From an uncultured Cellvibrio sp. (GTDB lineage Bacteria > Pseudomonadota > Gammaproteobacteria > Pseudomonadales > Cellvibrionaceae), in the NCBI GenBank assembly GCA_946481095.1, contig CAMLML010000079.1:1-21576 (forward strand): a stretch of 21,576 nucleotides of DNA. Reading direction: 5' to 3'. A program made the translations under genes and the position numbers. Shown in pieces: positions 7,869-17,639 of this stretch. How positions within the stretch are numbered: position 1 is the stretch's first letter; the number at the start of each line of letters is the position of its first letter. The notes beneath the pieces are model-generated. The model made no database searches. It was not told the origin of the DNA and saw only the letters and a program-made list of their open reading frames with translations.

Positions 7869-9896
7869 TTAGTTGAATTTTAAATCAACTCCAAACCAAA
7901 AATTTCTGCCCAATCCCGGTTCAAATGATCTACCATTAGTTTGATTAACAATCACCGAACCCACATAAGTTTCATCCGTGAGATTATTCACCCTGAACCA
8001 CCAATCCAGATTTTTCCAGAAGGTTTTTCCTTGCAGGCTTAAATCCCATACTTGCCATGAAGGTGCAAACACCAGATTGTTGTCGGCAGTAGCAACTTGA
8101 TCGCGATAAACCGAGCTCAGCTGAATAGTGAAATTATCATTTGCAAAAGGCGAATAACCAACATCGGCTTGATAGACTTTTTTGGCCAGCCCCGGCAATT
8201 GGTTATGATTCCATTGCCCCTGGGTAAATTCTGCTTGTAAATATTGAAAACATAAATTGATTTGCCAGTGATCATTGAATTGATAGCGGTTGAATAATTC
8301 AACACCCTGGCGCTGTGTTTGTTGTGCATTACGAAAACTGGTACGACCATTGATGGATTGATCGACGATGATTTCGTTTTCTGTGTTGATTGTAAATTGG
8401 GAAATTTTCCACAACCAATCTTCGCTGTTGAAATTAAATCCCCATTCAATTTGGTGATTTTGACTGGATTCCAAATCAGTATTTAACCCGGTTGTATTGG
8501 TTCTGTATGCCATTTCAGTTAATGTCGGCGTTTCATATCCTTTACCTGCGCTGGCAAATAAATTCCAGCTTTCTGCAAATACATATTCAATTCCAGCTGC
8601 AAACGCATTCTCATGAAAATTTTTATCACCAGAATCATCCAGGTTAATGATGACACCATTGTTATTGTTGCGAATAAAAAAGTCATCAACTGAAAAATCC
8701 AGTTGGCTATAGCGAGCCCCTGCAAAAGTGTTGATATTGTCTGTTGGTTGAAATCGAATCAGGCTGTAAATATCCTGATTATTCACTTCACCTTTTTCAT
8801 CGCGGCGCAAATCACCTGCAGTTCCGGAATTATTCACAAAACCTTGTCGATCATCTTGCATTTGGGTTAATTCACTTCCGATACTTAATTGCCATTCGCG
8901 ATTGAACCAGAAAAAATCCTGAGTGAGTGTTGCATTCACTCCTGCCACTTTTCGATGTAAATCCACTACACCCCCGGCAGAAGTTAACGCATCACCGGTA
9001 AATCCCAAATATTGGGTGATATCACGTTGATTTTGCCAAACACCCAATTGCCAACGGGTATCACCATGGGTTTTATGCAAGCTGATCGAGCTTTGTTGGT
9101 TGTTCACTTCTTTACGGGTATCAAACGTAATTGCTGCAGAATTTTCCTGAAAGGGATCTTGTTCAAATTGTTGTGGCGTTAAACCTAATGGATCTTCCAA
9201 TAAAGGATCGCGACTCACATCATGTTTGATAATCCACTCCCAATCATTGATTGTTGTGTAATAAACAGCAACCGACGCTTGTTCACGTTCTGCTGCTGAA
9301 TGTGGCCTGTCAGTGTCAGATTCATAGCGATTAATCTGTGATGCTATAGCAAGATTGTCTTTTCGCCATTGGGCATTGATTAACGCGTTTCGTTGATCCT
9401 GATCGGATTGACTGAATTGTAAATTAATAGCCGATTTTTCCGGCACTTGTGTCTGTAATGAAATTACACCCCCGGGGCTATTACCATATAAAGCGGCGAT
9501 AGGACCACTAATCACTTGCACTTGTTGAATGCGATTCAGTTGCACACTGGATAATTGCCCCTGCCCGTCCGGTGTTGAAATGGGAATGCCATCCACAAGC
9601 AAATCAATTCCGCGAATGCCGAATGCCGAGCGTGCGCCAAAACCACGCAAACTGATACGCGTGTCCTGTGCAAAATTACTGCGAGAATCAATTTGTAATC
9701 CGGGTAATCCTGTCAATATATCATTGGCTTCGGTCAAACCTGGTTTGAAATTTTTTTGTGTATTTTTTAATTGGCTGGCGGGTTGCTTTGAAACCAATTG
9801 TTTGCTTTCCACCAGAATGACTTCAATATCATCTGCATAAAGCAGAGACGACTGGACAAAAATCAACAATGTCAAAATAGAAAAAATTATCCGCAT
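7869..9896 (-). CDS. pqqU: PqqU/YncD-like TonB-dependent outer-membrane receptor
   Basis: Outer-membrane active transporter powered by TonB. Signal peptide 1-21, TonB box IEVILV (24-29), plug domain (about 45-155), then a 22-strand barrel to residue 675. The plug carries RGFGARSAFGIRGIDLLVDG and PDGQGQ, and the barrel DPLGLT and a C-terminal NGRSFEPGLGRN. These match, from memory, E. coli YncD, now named PqqU, which imports the cofactor PQQ. The match extends along most of the length, so orthology is likely; the substrate is inferred. The ATG has only a weak upstream GGAT. It shares a transcript direction with hrpB and is divergent from mdtA. Confidence 0.85.
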   Translation of the reverse strand: MRIIFSILTLLIFVQSSLLYADDIEVILVESKQLVSKQPASQLKNTQKNFKPGLTEANDILTGLPGLQIDSRSNFAQDTRISLRGFGARSAFGIRGIDLLVDGIPISTPDGQGQLSSVQLNRIQQVQVISGPIAALYGNSPGGVISLQTQVPEKSAINLQFSQSDQDQRNALINAQWRKDNLAIASQINRYESDTDRPHSAAEREQASVAVYYTTINDWEWIIKHDVSRDPLLEDPLGLTPQQFEQDPFQENSAAITFDTRKEVNNQQSSISLHKTHGDTRWQLGVWQNQRDITQYLGFTGDALTSAGGVVDLHRKVAGVNATLTQDFFWFNREWQLSIGSELTQMQDDRQGFVNNSGTAGDLRRDEKGEVNNQDIYSLIRFQPTDNINTFAGARYSQLDFSVDDFFIRNNNNGVIINLDDSGDKNFHENAFAAGIEYVFAESWNLFASAGKGYETPTLTEMAYRTNTTGLNTDLESSQNHQIEWGFNFNSEDWLWKISQFTINTENEIIVDQSINGRTSFRNAQQTQRQGVELFNRYQFNDHWQINLCFQYLQAEFTQGQWNHNQLPGLAKKVYQADVGYSPFANDNFTIQLSSVYRDQVATADNNLVFAPSWQVWDLSLQGKTFWKNLDWWFRVNNLTDETYVGSVIVNQTNGRSFEPGLGRNFWFGVDLKFN

Positions 9897-9973
9897 TTCG
9901 GTTTATCCAAAAAATATTGTTAACTTTATCCAGCGTGACGCGCATTCTGGCGAAAAAAAAGATAGTTTTCATC

Positions 9974-9996
9974 AAGAGTTTCAGGTATTAACTCTT
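9974..9996. other. Inverted repeat in the pqqU/mdtA divergent intergenic region
   Basis: AAGAGTT and AACTCTT, perfect 7-bp arms around a 9-nt centre (TCAGGTATT), followed on the plus strand by TTTG. It lies in the ~200-nt gap (9897-10097) between divergent pqqU and mdtA. It could be an operator or a weak hairpin. I saw no convincing promoter in this gap. Confidence 0.4.
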
Positions 9997-10097
9997 TTTG
10001 TCTGTAACTAATCGTCGGGAAATGTAAATGCCATTGCGGGTTGATTAACTGCAGACTAGCCTCCGATTCATTGATTCATTTTTTAATGGGATTACTC

Positions 10098-11270
10098 ATG
10101 CTTGCTTTTATAAATCGCCTGTCGCGTGGTCAGCGTTGGTTATTGGGTTCAAGTCTGGTGTTGTTGATATTGCTGGTGTGGTTTTTTGGTTTTCGGGCAC
10201 CTGAAGGTAAACGCCCGCCGCCACAAAATCCCTGGATGGGTCCCACGCCCGTGCATCTTGTGACTGTCGCAAAAAGTAATTTAAAAGTGCATATCAACGC
10301 TATAGGCAGTGCAGTGCCATTGAATACCGTGACGGTTCGCAGCAGGGTTGCAGGAACTTTAATGAATCTGCGTTTTCAAGAAGGTCAACTGGTCAAAGCC
10401 GGAGATTTGTTGGTTGAAATTGATCCTGTGCCATATCAAATCAAATTGGCACAAGCTGAAGGCACATTGCAGCAAACTCGTGCCCAATTAAAGAATGCAG
10501 AAGAAGATTTAACACTTTACGAGCGCCTGCTAACGCAAAAATCCATCGCCAAACAACAGTTCGACAAGCAACAAGCACTGGTTGAACAATTACGCGGAAC
10601 ACTGAAAAATCACAGCGCCCAAGTTGATGATGCCCGCTTGCAACTGTCTTACACCCGTATCACCGCCCCTATTTCCGGCCGTACCGGTTTGCGTCGGGTA
10701 GATGTGGGCAACCTGGTCAACACTGGTGACAGTAATGGCCTGGTCACTATCACCCAAACCCAACCCATCGCGATTGTCTTCACCATTCCCGAAAATCAGT
10801 TGGCAGCCGTGCGCAAAGCTTATGCAGAGGCACAGACAGCAAAAGGTTCATTGGCTGTCGAGGCCTGGGATCGTAGCGAACAGAATTTATTGGCAACCGG
10901 ACAACTGACGACATTGGATAATCAAATCGATACTGCCACCGGCACGCTCAAGCTAAAAGCCGAGTTTGATAATCGCGATGACAGCCTTTTCCCCAATCAA
11001 TTTATCAACGCACGCCTGCATTTGCAGACTCTGCATGATGCAGTAACCATCCCGATTGATGCCGTGCAATACGGCTCCAAAGGTACTTATGTTTACGTGG
11101 TTGAAGAAGGCAAAGCCAAGATGCGCCGGATTACTTTGGGCGCATTGGAAGCTGACCGCACAGCAGTGACTGAAGGTTTAAAAGAAGGTGAACAAGTGGT
11201 TCTTGAAGGTATCGACCGCCTTTGGGATGGCAAAGATGTGAAGGTAATGGATCAGCCTTCGGCTGAATAA
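10098..11270 (+). CDS. mdtA: MdtA-like periplasmic adaptor of an RND efflux pump
   Basis: Membrane-fusion protein expected to link the inner-membrane RND pumps encoded next to an outer-membrane channel of the TolC type. With this start it has 390 aa: an N-terminal membrane anchor (14-32) with no lipobox cysteine, a proline-rich stretch, a lipoyl half with [11 protein letters not shown] and [12 protein letters not shown] (99-110), a coiled-coil hairpin (about 115-180), then [20 protein letters not shown] (186-205) and the beta-barrel and membrane-proximal domains. It matches E. coli MdtA along its length. The start was chosen because ATG 10098 has GGGA 6 nt upstream; the longer reading begins with TTG at 10041 and lacks a ribosome-binding site, and ATG 10086 is also possible. 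mdtB follows after 13 nt. Confidence 0.93.
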   Translation: MLAFINRLSRGQRWLLGSSLVLLILLVWFFGFRAPEGKRPPPQNPWMGPTPVHLVTVAKSNLKVHINAIGSAVPLNTVTVRSRVAGTLMNLRFQEGQLVKAGDLLVEIDPVPYQIKLAQAEGTLQQTRAQLKNAEEDLTLYERLLTQKSIAKQQFDKQQALVEQLRGTLKNHSAQVDDARLQLSYTRITAPISGRTGLRRVDVGNLVNTGDSNGLVTITQTQPIAIVFTIPENQLAAVRKAYAEAQTAKGSLAVEAWDRSEQNLLATGQLTTLDNQIDTATGTLKLKAEFDNRDDSLFPNQFINARLHLQTLHDAVTIPIDAVQYGSKGTYVYVVEEGKAKMRRITLGALEADRTAVTEGLKEGEQVVLEGIDRLWDGKDVKVMDQPSAE

Positions 11271-11283
11271 TGGAGAAAGCCGC

Positions 11284-14200
11284 ATGAGCATTTCCCGCCC
11301 CTTTATTCTGCGACCTGTTGCGACTTCTCTGGTAATGTTGGCCATGTTATTGGTCGGCATTCTGGGCTATCGACTTTTGCCTGTTGCGGCTTTGCCACAG
11401 GTGGATTATCCGATTATCCAGATTTTCACTTTTAATCCCGGCGCCAGCCCGGATGTGATGGCACGCACTGTCACTGCCCCGCTGGAAAGAAGGCTGGGGC
11501 AGATTCCCGGCTTAAAGCAGATGTCATCCACCAGCTCGACCGGTGCGTCGATTATTACCCTGCAATTTTCGCTGGAAATTGATTTGGGTGTGGCTGAGCA
11601 GGAAGTGCAAGCGGGGTTGGATACAGCCAGTAATCTTCTTCCCTATGACCTGCCCACACCGCCAATTTATCGCAAAGTAAACCCGTCTGATGCACCGATC
11701 GTGACGCTCGCCGTCACCTCAGACACTCTTGCCCTGCCGGAAGTCTACGATCTGGTAAACACCCGCATGGCACAGAAGTTGGCGCAATTACCGGGTGTAG
11801 GAATGGTGACACTTGCGGGCGGACAACGACCTGCCATCCGCATCAAAGTTAACCCCAATGCCCTGGCCAATACCCAAATCAGTCTTGAGCAAGTTCGCAA
11901 TGCAGTAGTCACCGCCAACACCAATCAACCCAAAGGCAGCTTTGATGGGGAGTATCGCTCCACCATGCTGGATGCCAACGACCAAATGCGCAGTGTTGAG
12001 GAATATCGCAACCTCTTGATCAGTTGGCGTGATGGTTCACCCCTGCGATTGGGCGATATCGCTACTATTGAAAATGGGGCAGAAGACCGGTTTCTTGCAG
12101 CCTGGGCCAATGAACAACCTGCTGTGTTGATCAACATTCAGCGTCAGCCCGGTGCCAATGTTATTGAAGTCGCCGACAGTATCCAGCAACTCTTGCCCAA
12201 GCTGACGGCCACCATGCCGGCGTCAGTCAATGTTGCTGTACTCAGTGATCGCACCCAAAGCATTCGCGCTTCCATTCGCGATGTACAGAAAGAACTGATC
12301 TTTGCGATTTGTTTGGTGGTCGCCGTTACGCTGGTTTTCTTGCGATCAATTCCCGCCACTATTATTCCGAGCCTGGCTGTCCCTCTCTCATTGGTCGGGA
12401 CCTTTGCGGTGATGTATTTTCTGGGTTTCTCGATCAACAATCTCACACTGATGGCGCTGACCATCGCCACCGGCTTTGTGGTGGATGATGCAATCGTAAT
12501 GCTGGAAAACATTGCCCGGCATCGCGAAGAAGGTGAATCGCCATTGGATGCAGCCCTCAAAGGTGCCAAAGAGATAGGATTTACTTTAGTTTCACTTACT
12601 ATCTCATTGATTGCAGTACTGATTCCGCTGTTATTTATGGGCGATTTGGTCGGTCGATTGTTTCAGGAGTTTGCGATTACCCTGGCTGTAGCCATTGGCA
12701 TTTCGTTGATAGTTTCACTCACACTCACGCCTATGATGTGTGCACGTATGCTGAAAAACGCACCTGCACACAATGATGCCCAACCGGATTTTATGGAAAG
12801 GGTGATCGCCCGTTATGGACGTGGGCTGGACAAGGTTTTGCAACACCAAACCGCTGCTATGGCGGTCATGTTGGGAACCATCTTCCTGACAGCTGGACTT
12901 TACCTTCTGGTTCCCAAAGGTTTTTTCCCGGTACAAGACAGTGGTGCAATCCAGGCCATTACCGAAGCACCACAAGATACCTCCTTTGCGGCCATGAGCG
13001 AAAAACAACAGCAACTGGCACAAGTGATTTTGCAGAATCCGGATGTTGAAGGGCTTTCGTCTTTTATCGGCGTAGATGGCAGCAATATCACCCTCAACTC
13101 CGGCAGACTGTTGATTAACCTGAAACCCCATCACGAACGCAACAACCACGCCAGTGAAGTGATTGACCGCCTGCAGGAACAGATCAAAGGCATCACCGGC
13201 ATCACAGCCTGGTTCCAGCCAATACAAGAATTGAGCATTGAAGACAGAGTTAGCCGAACCCAATATCAATTCAGCCTGACAACCCCCGAAGTCGCTCTGC
13301 TGGATGAGTGGGTACCCCGACTTCTGGAGCGTTTGCGTCAGGAACCGGCGCTGGCTGATGTGGCAACCGATCTGCAAACCCGCGGGTTACAAGCTTATGT
13401 GGAGATTGATCGGGATGCTGCCTCAAGATTGGGAGTGAGTGTCAGCAATATTGCCAATGCATTGCAAACTGCCTACGCCCAGCGACAAATTGCCACCCTG
13501 TTTACCCAGGCCAACCAATATCGTGTGGTGCTGGAAGTTGACCCGGAATACGCCCGGGGTTTGAAAGCGCTGGAAAATACTTATGTGGCATCCAATTCCG
13601 GCAAACCGGTGTTGTTATCAACTCTGGCCAAAATCACCCAACGCCCGGCTGCCTTGTTGATCAATCACCAAAGCCAATTTCCATCCACCACTTTCTCTTT
13701 CAATTTGAGCGATGGCGCTTCTTTGGGTGAAGCCATAAAAGCGATTGAATCAGTACAGTCAGAATTGGATTTACCACTGGCAGTCGAACTTCGATTCCAG
13801 GGCGCAGCCGAAGCCTTTCGCGCATCACTGAGCAATACACTGTGGTTGGTATTGGCAGCTGTGATCACCATGTACATAGTGCTGGGGATACTCTATGAAA
13901 GTTTTATCCACCCGGTGACGATTCTTTCCACGCTGCCTTCAGCCACAGTCGGCGCATTGCTGGCGCTACTTTTAACGGGCCAACCGCTGGATTTGATTGC
14001 CGTGATTGGTGTGGTTCTGCTTATCGGGCTGGTCAAAAAGAACGGCATTATGATGGTGGACTTTGCCCTTGAAGCCCAACGCAGTTTGGGCATGACCCCA
14101 CGTGAAGCAATACATCGCGCTGCTTTAATGCGATTCCGCCCGATTTTGATGACAACTCTTGCTGCCCTCTTTGGCGCCATCCCTTTGATGCTGGCCAGCG

Positions 14201-14361
14201 GATCAGGCGCCGAATTACGCCAGCCTTTGGGATTGGTGATGGTGGGCGGATTATTGGTCAGCCAGCTACTCACCCTGTTTACGACACCAGTGGTTTATTT
14301 ATTTTTCGACCGTTGGGTAAGCAAACCCACTGCTGAAATTGCAAAGGAGGTAACCACGTAG
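11284..14361 (+). CDS. mdtB: MdtB-like RND multidrug efflux permease
   Basis: Inner-membrane proton-driven pump of the HAE-RND family, 1025 aa, with 12 predicted transmembrane segments and two large periplasmic loops. It closely follows E. coli MdtB, for example [16 protein letters not shown] and GAELRQPLG. Proton-relay residues are present: D401-D402 in [11 protein letters not shown] and K919 in VKKNGIMM. A glycine replaces the usual alanine in that KKN-A motif. The gene starts 13 nt after mdtA behind TGGAG. Its last codons contain AAAGGAGGT, and its TAG stop is the TAG of a REP element's GTAG head, so the C-terminus may have been trimmed or altered by that insertion. MdtB and MdtC work as a heteromultimer in E. 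coli. Confidence 0.95.
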   Translation: MSISRPFILRPVATSLVMLAMLLVGILGYRLLPVAALPQVDYPIIQIFTFNPGASPDVMARTVTAPLERRLGQIPGLKQMSSTSSTGASIITLQFSLEIDLGVAEQEVQAGLDTASNLLPYDLPTPPIYRKVNPSDAPIVTLAVTSDTLALPEVYDLVNTRMAQKLAQLPGVGMVTLAGGQRPAIRIKVNPNALANTQISLEQVRNAVVTANTNQPKGSFDGEYRSTMLDANDQMRSVEEYRNLLISWRDGSPLRLGDIATIENGAEDRFLAAWANEQPAVLINIQRQPGANVIEVADSIQQLLPKLTATMPASVNVAVLSDRTQSIRASIRDVQKELIFAICLVVAVTLVFLRSIPATIIPSLAVPLSLVGTFAVMYFLGFSINNLTLMALTIATGFVVDDAIVMLENIARHREEGESPLDAALKGAKEIGFTLVSLTISLIAVLIPLLFMGDLVGRLFQEFAITLAVAIGISLIVSLTLTPMMCARMLKNAPAHNDAQPDFMERVIARYGRGLDKVLQHQTAAMAVMLGTIFLTAGLYLLVPKGFFPVQDSGAIQAITEAPQDTSFAAMSEKQQQLAQVILQNPDVEGLSSFIGVDGSNITLNSGRLLINLKPHHERNNHASEVIDRLQEQIKGITGITAWFQPIQELSIEDRVSRTQYQFSLTTPEVALLDEWVPRLLERLRQEPALADVATDLQTRGLQAYVEIDRDAASRLGVSVSNIANALQTAYAQRQIATLFTQANQYRVVLEVDPEYARGLKALENTYVASNSGKPVLLSTLAKITQRPAALLINHQSQFPSTTFSFNLSDGASLGEAIKAIESVQSELDLPLAVELRFQGAAEAFRASLSNTLWLVLAAVITMYIVLGILYESFIHPVTILSTLPSATVGALLALLLTGQPLDLIAVIGVVLLIGLVKKNGIMMVDFALEAQRSLGMTPREAIHRAALMRFRPILMTTLAALFGAIPLMLASGSGAELRQPLGLVMVGGLLVSQLLTLFTTPVVYLFFDRWVSKPTAEIAKEVTT
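14343..14351 (+). promoter_or_regulatory. Stranded ribosome-binding site at the end of mdtB
   Basis: AAAGGAGGT, a full Shine-Dalgarno sequence, lies in the last codons of mdtB. The next ATG (14382) opens only a 10-codon ORF and is 31 nt past the site, inside the edge of a REP hairpin. The mdtC ATG is 140 nt further on and has no site of its own. The REP pair begins 5 nt after this element. Confidence 0.8.
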
Positions 14362-14482
14362 GTTGGGGTGCAAACCCCAACATGACCATCTTTAACCCAC
14401 GTGCCAAAACCTGAAAAATTTATCAATCGGGCTTGGGCAATAATGGATAGATGGACGCGTTGGGGTTGCACCCCAACCTACG
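14357..14482. repeat. BIME: two inverted GTAG-type REP elements between mdtB and mdtC
   Basis: REP 1 (14358-14381) starts GTAGGTTGGGGT and ends ACCCCAAC. REP 2 (14459-14481) is its reverse complement apart from one missing base. Each is a hairpin with an 8-bp stem (GTTGGGGT/ACCCCAAC) and a tiny loop (GCAA or TGC) behind a GTAG tetranucleotide, the hallmark of REPs mobilised by RAYT (TnpA-REP) transposases. The spacer is 77 nt. In opposite orientation they can also pair with each other along about 23 bp. No other copy was seen in the window, and no RAYT gene is present. Confidence 0.9.
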
Positions 14483-14491
14483 CAAAAACTC

Positions 14492-17400
14492 ATGTCAATT
14501 GCAGAACCCTTTATCAAACGACCCGTCGCCTCAAGCCTTTTGGCTTTGGCAATTGTATTGCTTGGACTTTTATCCTGGCGGATGTTACCTGTGGCGCCTT
14601 TACCCCAGGTGGATTTCCCAGCCGTTCAAATATTTGCCAGCTTACCCGGTGCCAGCCCGGAGAGTATGGCATCAACCGTTGCAACTCCTCTTGAACGCGC
14701 ACTCGGTAGCATCCCGGGCGTGACTGCTATTAACTCCAACTCAACCCAGGGTTCTACATTCATCTGGGTCGAATTTACTTTGGATCGCGATCTGGATTCT
14801 GCTGCGCGTGACGTGCAGGCGGCACTCAATGCAGCACGAGGTCAACTTCCAGCCGGTATGCCGGGCAACCCGAGTTACCGAAAAATCAGTCCATCCCAGG
14901 CACCGATTATGGCGCTGGCACTGAGCTCGCCGAATCTGGCACCCAGTGATTTGTACGATGCTGCCTCAACCATCCTCGCCCAAAAACTATCGCAAATAAA
15001 AGGTGTTGGCCAAGTGGGAATTGATGGTGCTTCCCTGCCTGCCGTGCGTATCCAACTTAACCCCAATGCACTTTCAAGCTATGGCATTGCTTTGGATGAA
15101 GTGCGTAATGCTATAGGCAATGCCAATATTTTGCGGCCGCTGGGTGTGCTTGAAAATGCAGATTCTCACTGGCAAATCCGCACCAATGAAAGCCTGCGCA
15201 GTGCGGCAGATTATCAGTCGTTGGTAATTCGTTATGGCGATGCCGGGCCGGTGCGACTGAAAGATGTCGCTACAGTGACCGACTCGGTTGAGAACCGTTA
15301 CACCGACGGCTTCCACAACCACAGCTCGGCCGTCACTTTGATGGTCAGTCGTCAAACCGGCGCCAACATCATGGAGACTATAGATGCCATCAATGCCCAG
15401 CTCCCCAACCTGCGTGCATTAATGCCGGCTGACACCCAACTTAAGGTCGTGATGGATCGCTCCCCCGGTATTCGCGCCACACTGAAAGAAGCACAAATCA
15501 CCTTGTTTCTTGCAGTTTTGTTGGTAGTGGGCGTGGTGTGGATTTTCCTGCGCAGCGCGCAAAGTGCATTAATCCCCACACTTGCCATTCCCGTGGCGAT
15601 TATCGGTTCATTTTCGGTAATGTACCTCTGCGGCTTTTCACTCAACAATCTCTCACTGATGGCATTAATTGTGGCCGCAGGTCTGGTGGTCGATGACGCA
15701 ATAGTCGTACTGGAAAACATTAAACGCCACATAGAAAAAGGGGTCGCTCCGTTTGAAGCAGCAATTCAAGGTGCAAAAGAAGTCGGCTTTACTCTGTTGG
15801 CGATGAACATCACTCTGGTGGTGATTTTTGTGTCGATTTTATTGATGGGTGGCGTAGTCGAAAAACTCTTCCGCGAATTTTCCATCACTCTTGCTGCTGC
15901 CATGTTGATTTCCCTGGCCGTATCCTTAAGTTTGACACCTGCGCTCTGCGGTCAGCTACTCAAAGCTGAAAAAGTCAAAGACCACAAACCCGGTATTTTT
16001 GATGATATTAAACAGGGCTATTCAGTCGCGCTGGATTGGGCTTTACGCCATGGACGTATTGTTCTGCTGATTCTTGTGGGTGTGATTGGCTTGAATATTT
16101 ATCTCTACGTCGCCATTCCAAAAACCATGTTGCCCGAACAGGACACTGGCCAAATGACCGGCTGGATTCGCGGTGACGATGGCTTCTCCTTCCAACTGAT
16201 GCAACCCAAAATTCAGGAATTCCGCAAAGTCTTGTTGGCTGACCCAGCCGTCGAGGATGTGTTTGGTGCGAGCGGTGGTGGCAACGGTGTCAGCAATGCC
16301 TGGATGCGAATTAGCCTGAAACCCATGGCCGAACGAGGTGTATCGGTAATGGAAGTGACTGACCGCATTCGCCGTCAAATCCCGAGTATTCCGGGCGCTA
16401 TGTTGATGGTTGGACCCGATCAGGATATTCGCCTCAGCTCGCCGTTTAGTCGCAGCCAGAATGAAGTCATGATGCTGTCGGACGATCTGAAGCTCCTCCA
16501 CACCTGGGCCGCCAAACTCACCACCGCTATGGAGCAGATGAAGGAAGTCACCGAGATTGATGGCGTGCGCGAAGAAGGCACACAGCAAATCCAACTAACC
16601 ATCGACCGCGAAGCCGCCCAACGCCTTGGGGTGGATATGTCCACCGTCGCCAGCATGCTTAACAATTCGTTTTCACAACGCCAGGTCTCGGTGATGTATG
16701 AAGAGATGAATCAATATCGAGTGGTGATGGAACTGGAGCCAGGTTACACCGCCACACCTGAAGTCTTGAACCAGTTACAAGTCATCACCCGCGACGGCAA
16801 ACGCGTCCCGCTTTCAACTTTTTCCAGCTTTGATTACGGTTTGGCCGAAGACAGAGTACGCCGCAGTAACCAGTTTGTATCCGAAAGTATTGGTTACGGC
16901 ATAGCCGAAGGCTTCACCGCCGAACAAGCCAGAACCGCCATAGAAACCAAAGTCGCCGAACTGATGATGCCCAAAGAAGTGTACCTTGCCGGTGCAGGAA
17001 CCAGTCGTCCCGGTTGGGGGCCAAGTGTGCCGGGTATGTCACAAGATCCCGTCATCTTAATTGCCTGTGTACTGCTGGCGGTCTATTTAATTCTGGGAGT
17101 TTTGTACGAAAGCACCATTCATCCTCTAACCATCTTATCGACGCTTCCTTCGGCAGGAATTGGCGCACTACTCACATTGCGATTAACCGATACACCATTC
17201 AGCTTAATTGCGATGCTCGGTTTATTTTTATTGATTGGCATAGTCATGAAAAACGCCATTCTCATGATCGACTTCGCTCTGGAACTCGAACGCAAAGAAG
17301 GTCTTTCTTCCCGAGACTCCATATACCAAGCCGCCATAACCCGTCTACGCCCGATCATGATGACCAACCTCGCCGGATTACTGGGTGCCCTCCCCTTAAT

Positions 17401-17575
17401 CCTCGGCTTCAACGAAGGCTCCGAACTCCGAACTCCACTCGGCATTACGATTATCGGTGGCCTGGCAGTCAGCCAATTCCTAACTTTATTCACTACACCA
17501 GTGGTGTATTTGTATATGGAGAAGATTCGGAATTGGGGGCTGGGGAGATTTGCTAGAACTGAAGAGCAGCATTAG
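14492..17575 (+). CDS. mdtC: MdtC-like RND multidrug efflux permease
   Basis: Second RND pump of the operon, 1027 aa, clearly different from MdtB and matching E. coli MdtC at the N-terminus (FIKRPVAS, LPVAPLPQVDFP, LPGASPESMAS) and in the membrane core. Proton-relay residues D401-D402 (VVDDAIVVLEN) and K920 (VMKNAILM) are kept. The second periplasmic loop near 830-865 (with PGWGPSVPGMSQDP) departs from the E. coli sequence as I recall it. The ATG is the only start matching the family N-terminus, yet no ribosome-binding site precedes it: 9 nt upstream is the end of a REP element. No outer-membrane channel gene follows, so a TolC-type partner must be encoded elsewhere. Confidence 0.94.
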   Translation: MSIAEPFIKRPVASSLLALAIVLLGLLSWRMLPVAPLPQVDFPAVQIFASLPGASPESMASTVATPLERALGSIPGVTAINSNSTQGSTFIWVEFTLDRDLDSAARDVQAALNAARGQLPAGMPGNPSYRKISPSQAPIMALALSSPNLAPSDLYDAASTILAQKLSQIKGVGQVGIDGASLPAVRIQLNPNALSSYGIALDEVRNAIGNANILRPLGVLENADSHWQIRTNESLRSAADYQSLVIRYGDAGPVRLKDVATVTDSVENRYTDGFHNHSSAVTLMVSRQTGANIMETIDAINAQLPNLRALMPADTQLKVVMDRSPGIRATLKEAQITLFLAVLLVVGVVWIFLRSAQSALIPTLAIPVAIIGSFSVMYLCGFSLNNLSLMALIVAAGLVVDDAIVVLENIKRHIEKGVAPFEAAIQGAKEVGFTLLAMNITLVVIFVSILLMGGVVEKLFREFSITLAAAMLISLAVSLSLTPALCGQLLKAEKVKDHKPGIFDDIKQGYSVALDWALRHGRIVLLILVGVIGLNIYLYVAIPKTMLPEQDTGQMTGWIRGDDGFSFQLMQPKIQEFRKVLLADPAVEDVFGASGGGNGVSNAWMRISLKPMAERGVSVMEVTDRIRRQIPSIPGAMLMVGPDQDIRLSSPFSRSQNEVMMLSDDLKLLHTWAAKLTTAMEQMKEVTEIDGVREEGTQQIQLTIDREAAQRLGVDMSTVASMLNNSFSQRQVSVMYEEMNQYRVVMELEPGYTATPEVLNQLQVITRDGKRVPLSTFSSFDYGLAEDRVRRSNQFVSESIGYGIAEGFTAEQARTAIETKVAELMMPKEVYLAGAGTSRPGWGPSVPGMSQDPVILIACVLLAVYLILGVLYESTIHPLTILSTLPSAGIGALLTLRLTDTPFSLIAMLGLFLLIGIVMKNAILMIDFALELERKEGLSSRDSIYQAAITRLRPIMMTNLAGLLGALPLILGFNEGSELRTPLGITIIGGLAVSQFLTLFTTPVVYLYMEKIRNWGLGRFARTEEQH

Positions 17576-17580
17576 TTATC

Positions 17581-17616
17581 TTGATGGCCATCGCAAAAGT
17601 GACTAGTATAAGTGAC
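17581..17616 (+). promoter_or_regulatory. Toxin-antitoxin promoter with direct-repeat operator
   Basis: TTGATG (17581-17586), a 17-nt spacer and TAGTAT (17604-17609) form a plausible sigma70 promoter. Two identical AAGTGAC heptamers (17597-17603 and 17610-17616) lie directly against either side of the -10, which would let a bound antitoxin block RNA polymerase. The antitoxin ATG follows a GAGG site. Confidence 0.6.
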
Positions 17617-17639
17617 CACATTCTGATTCCGAGGTATCT

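Noticed and set aside
10041..10097. 19-codon N-terminal extension of MdtA from a TTG start
   Set aside because: It has no ribosome-binding site and no family likeness; ATG 10098 has GGGA at good spacing and puts the membrane anchor at the expected place.
12715..13377. 220-codon minus-strand ORF inside mdtB
   Set aside because: It is a shadow of the conserved RND pump gene, with no family likeness.
14382..14414. 10-codon ORF after the first REP, possible leader peptide
   Set aside because: It is the only ATG after the stranded ribosome-binding site, but it is 31 nt away and in the REP edge, and the peptide has no recognisable feature. Kept only as a remote option.
16043..16594. 183-codon minus-strand ORF inside mdtC
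   Set aside because: It is a shadow of the conserved RND pump gene.
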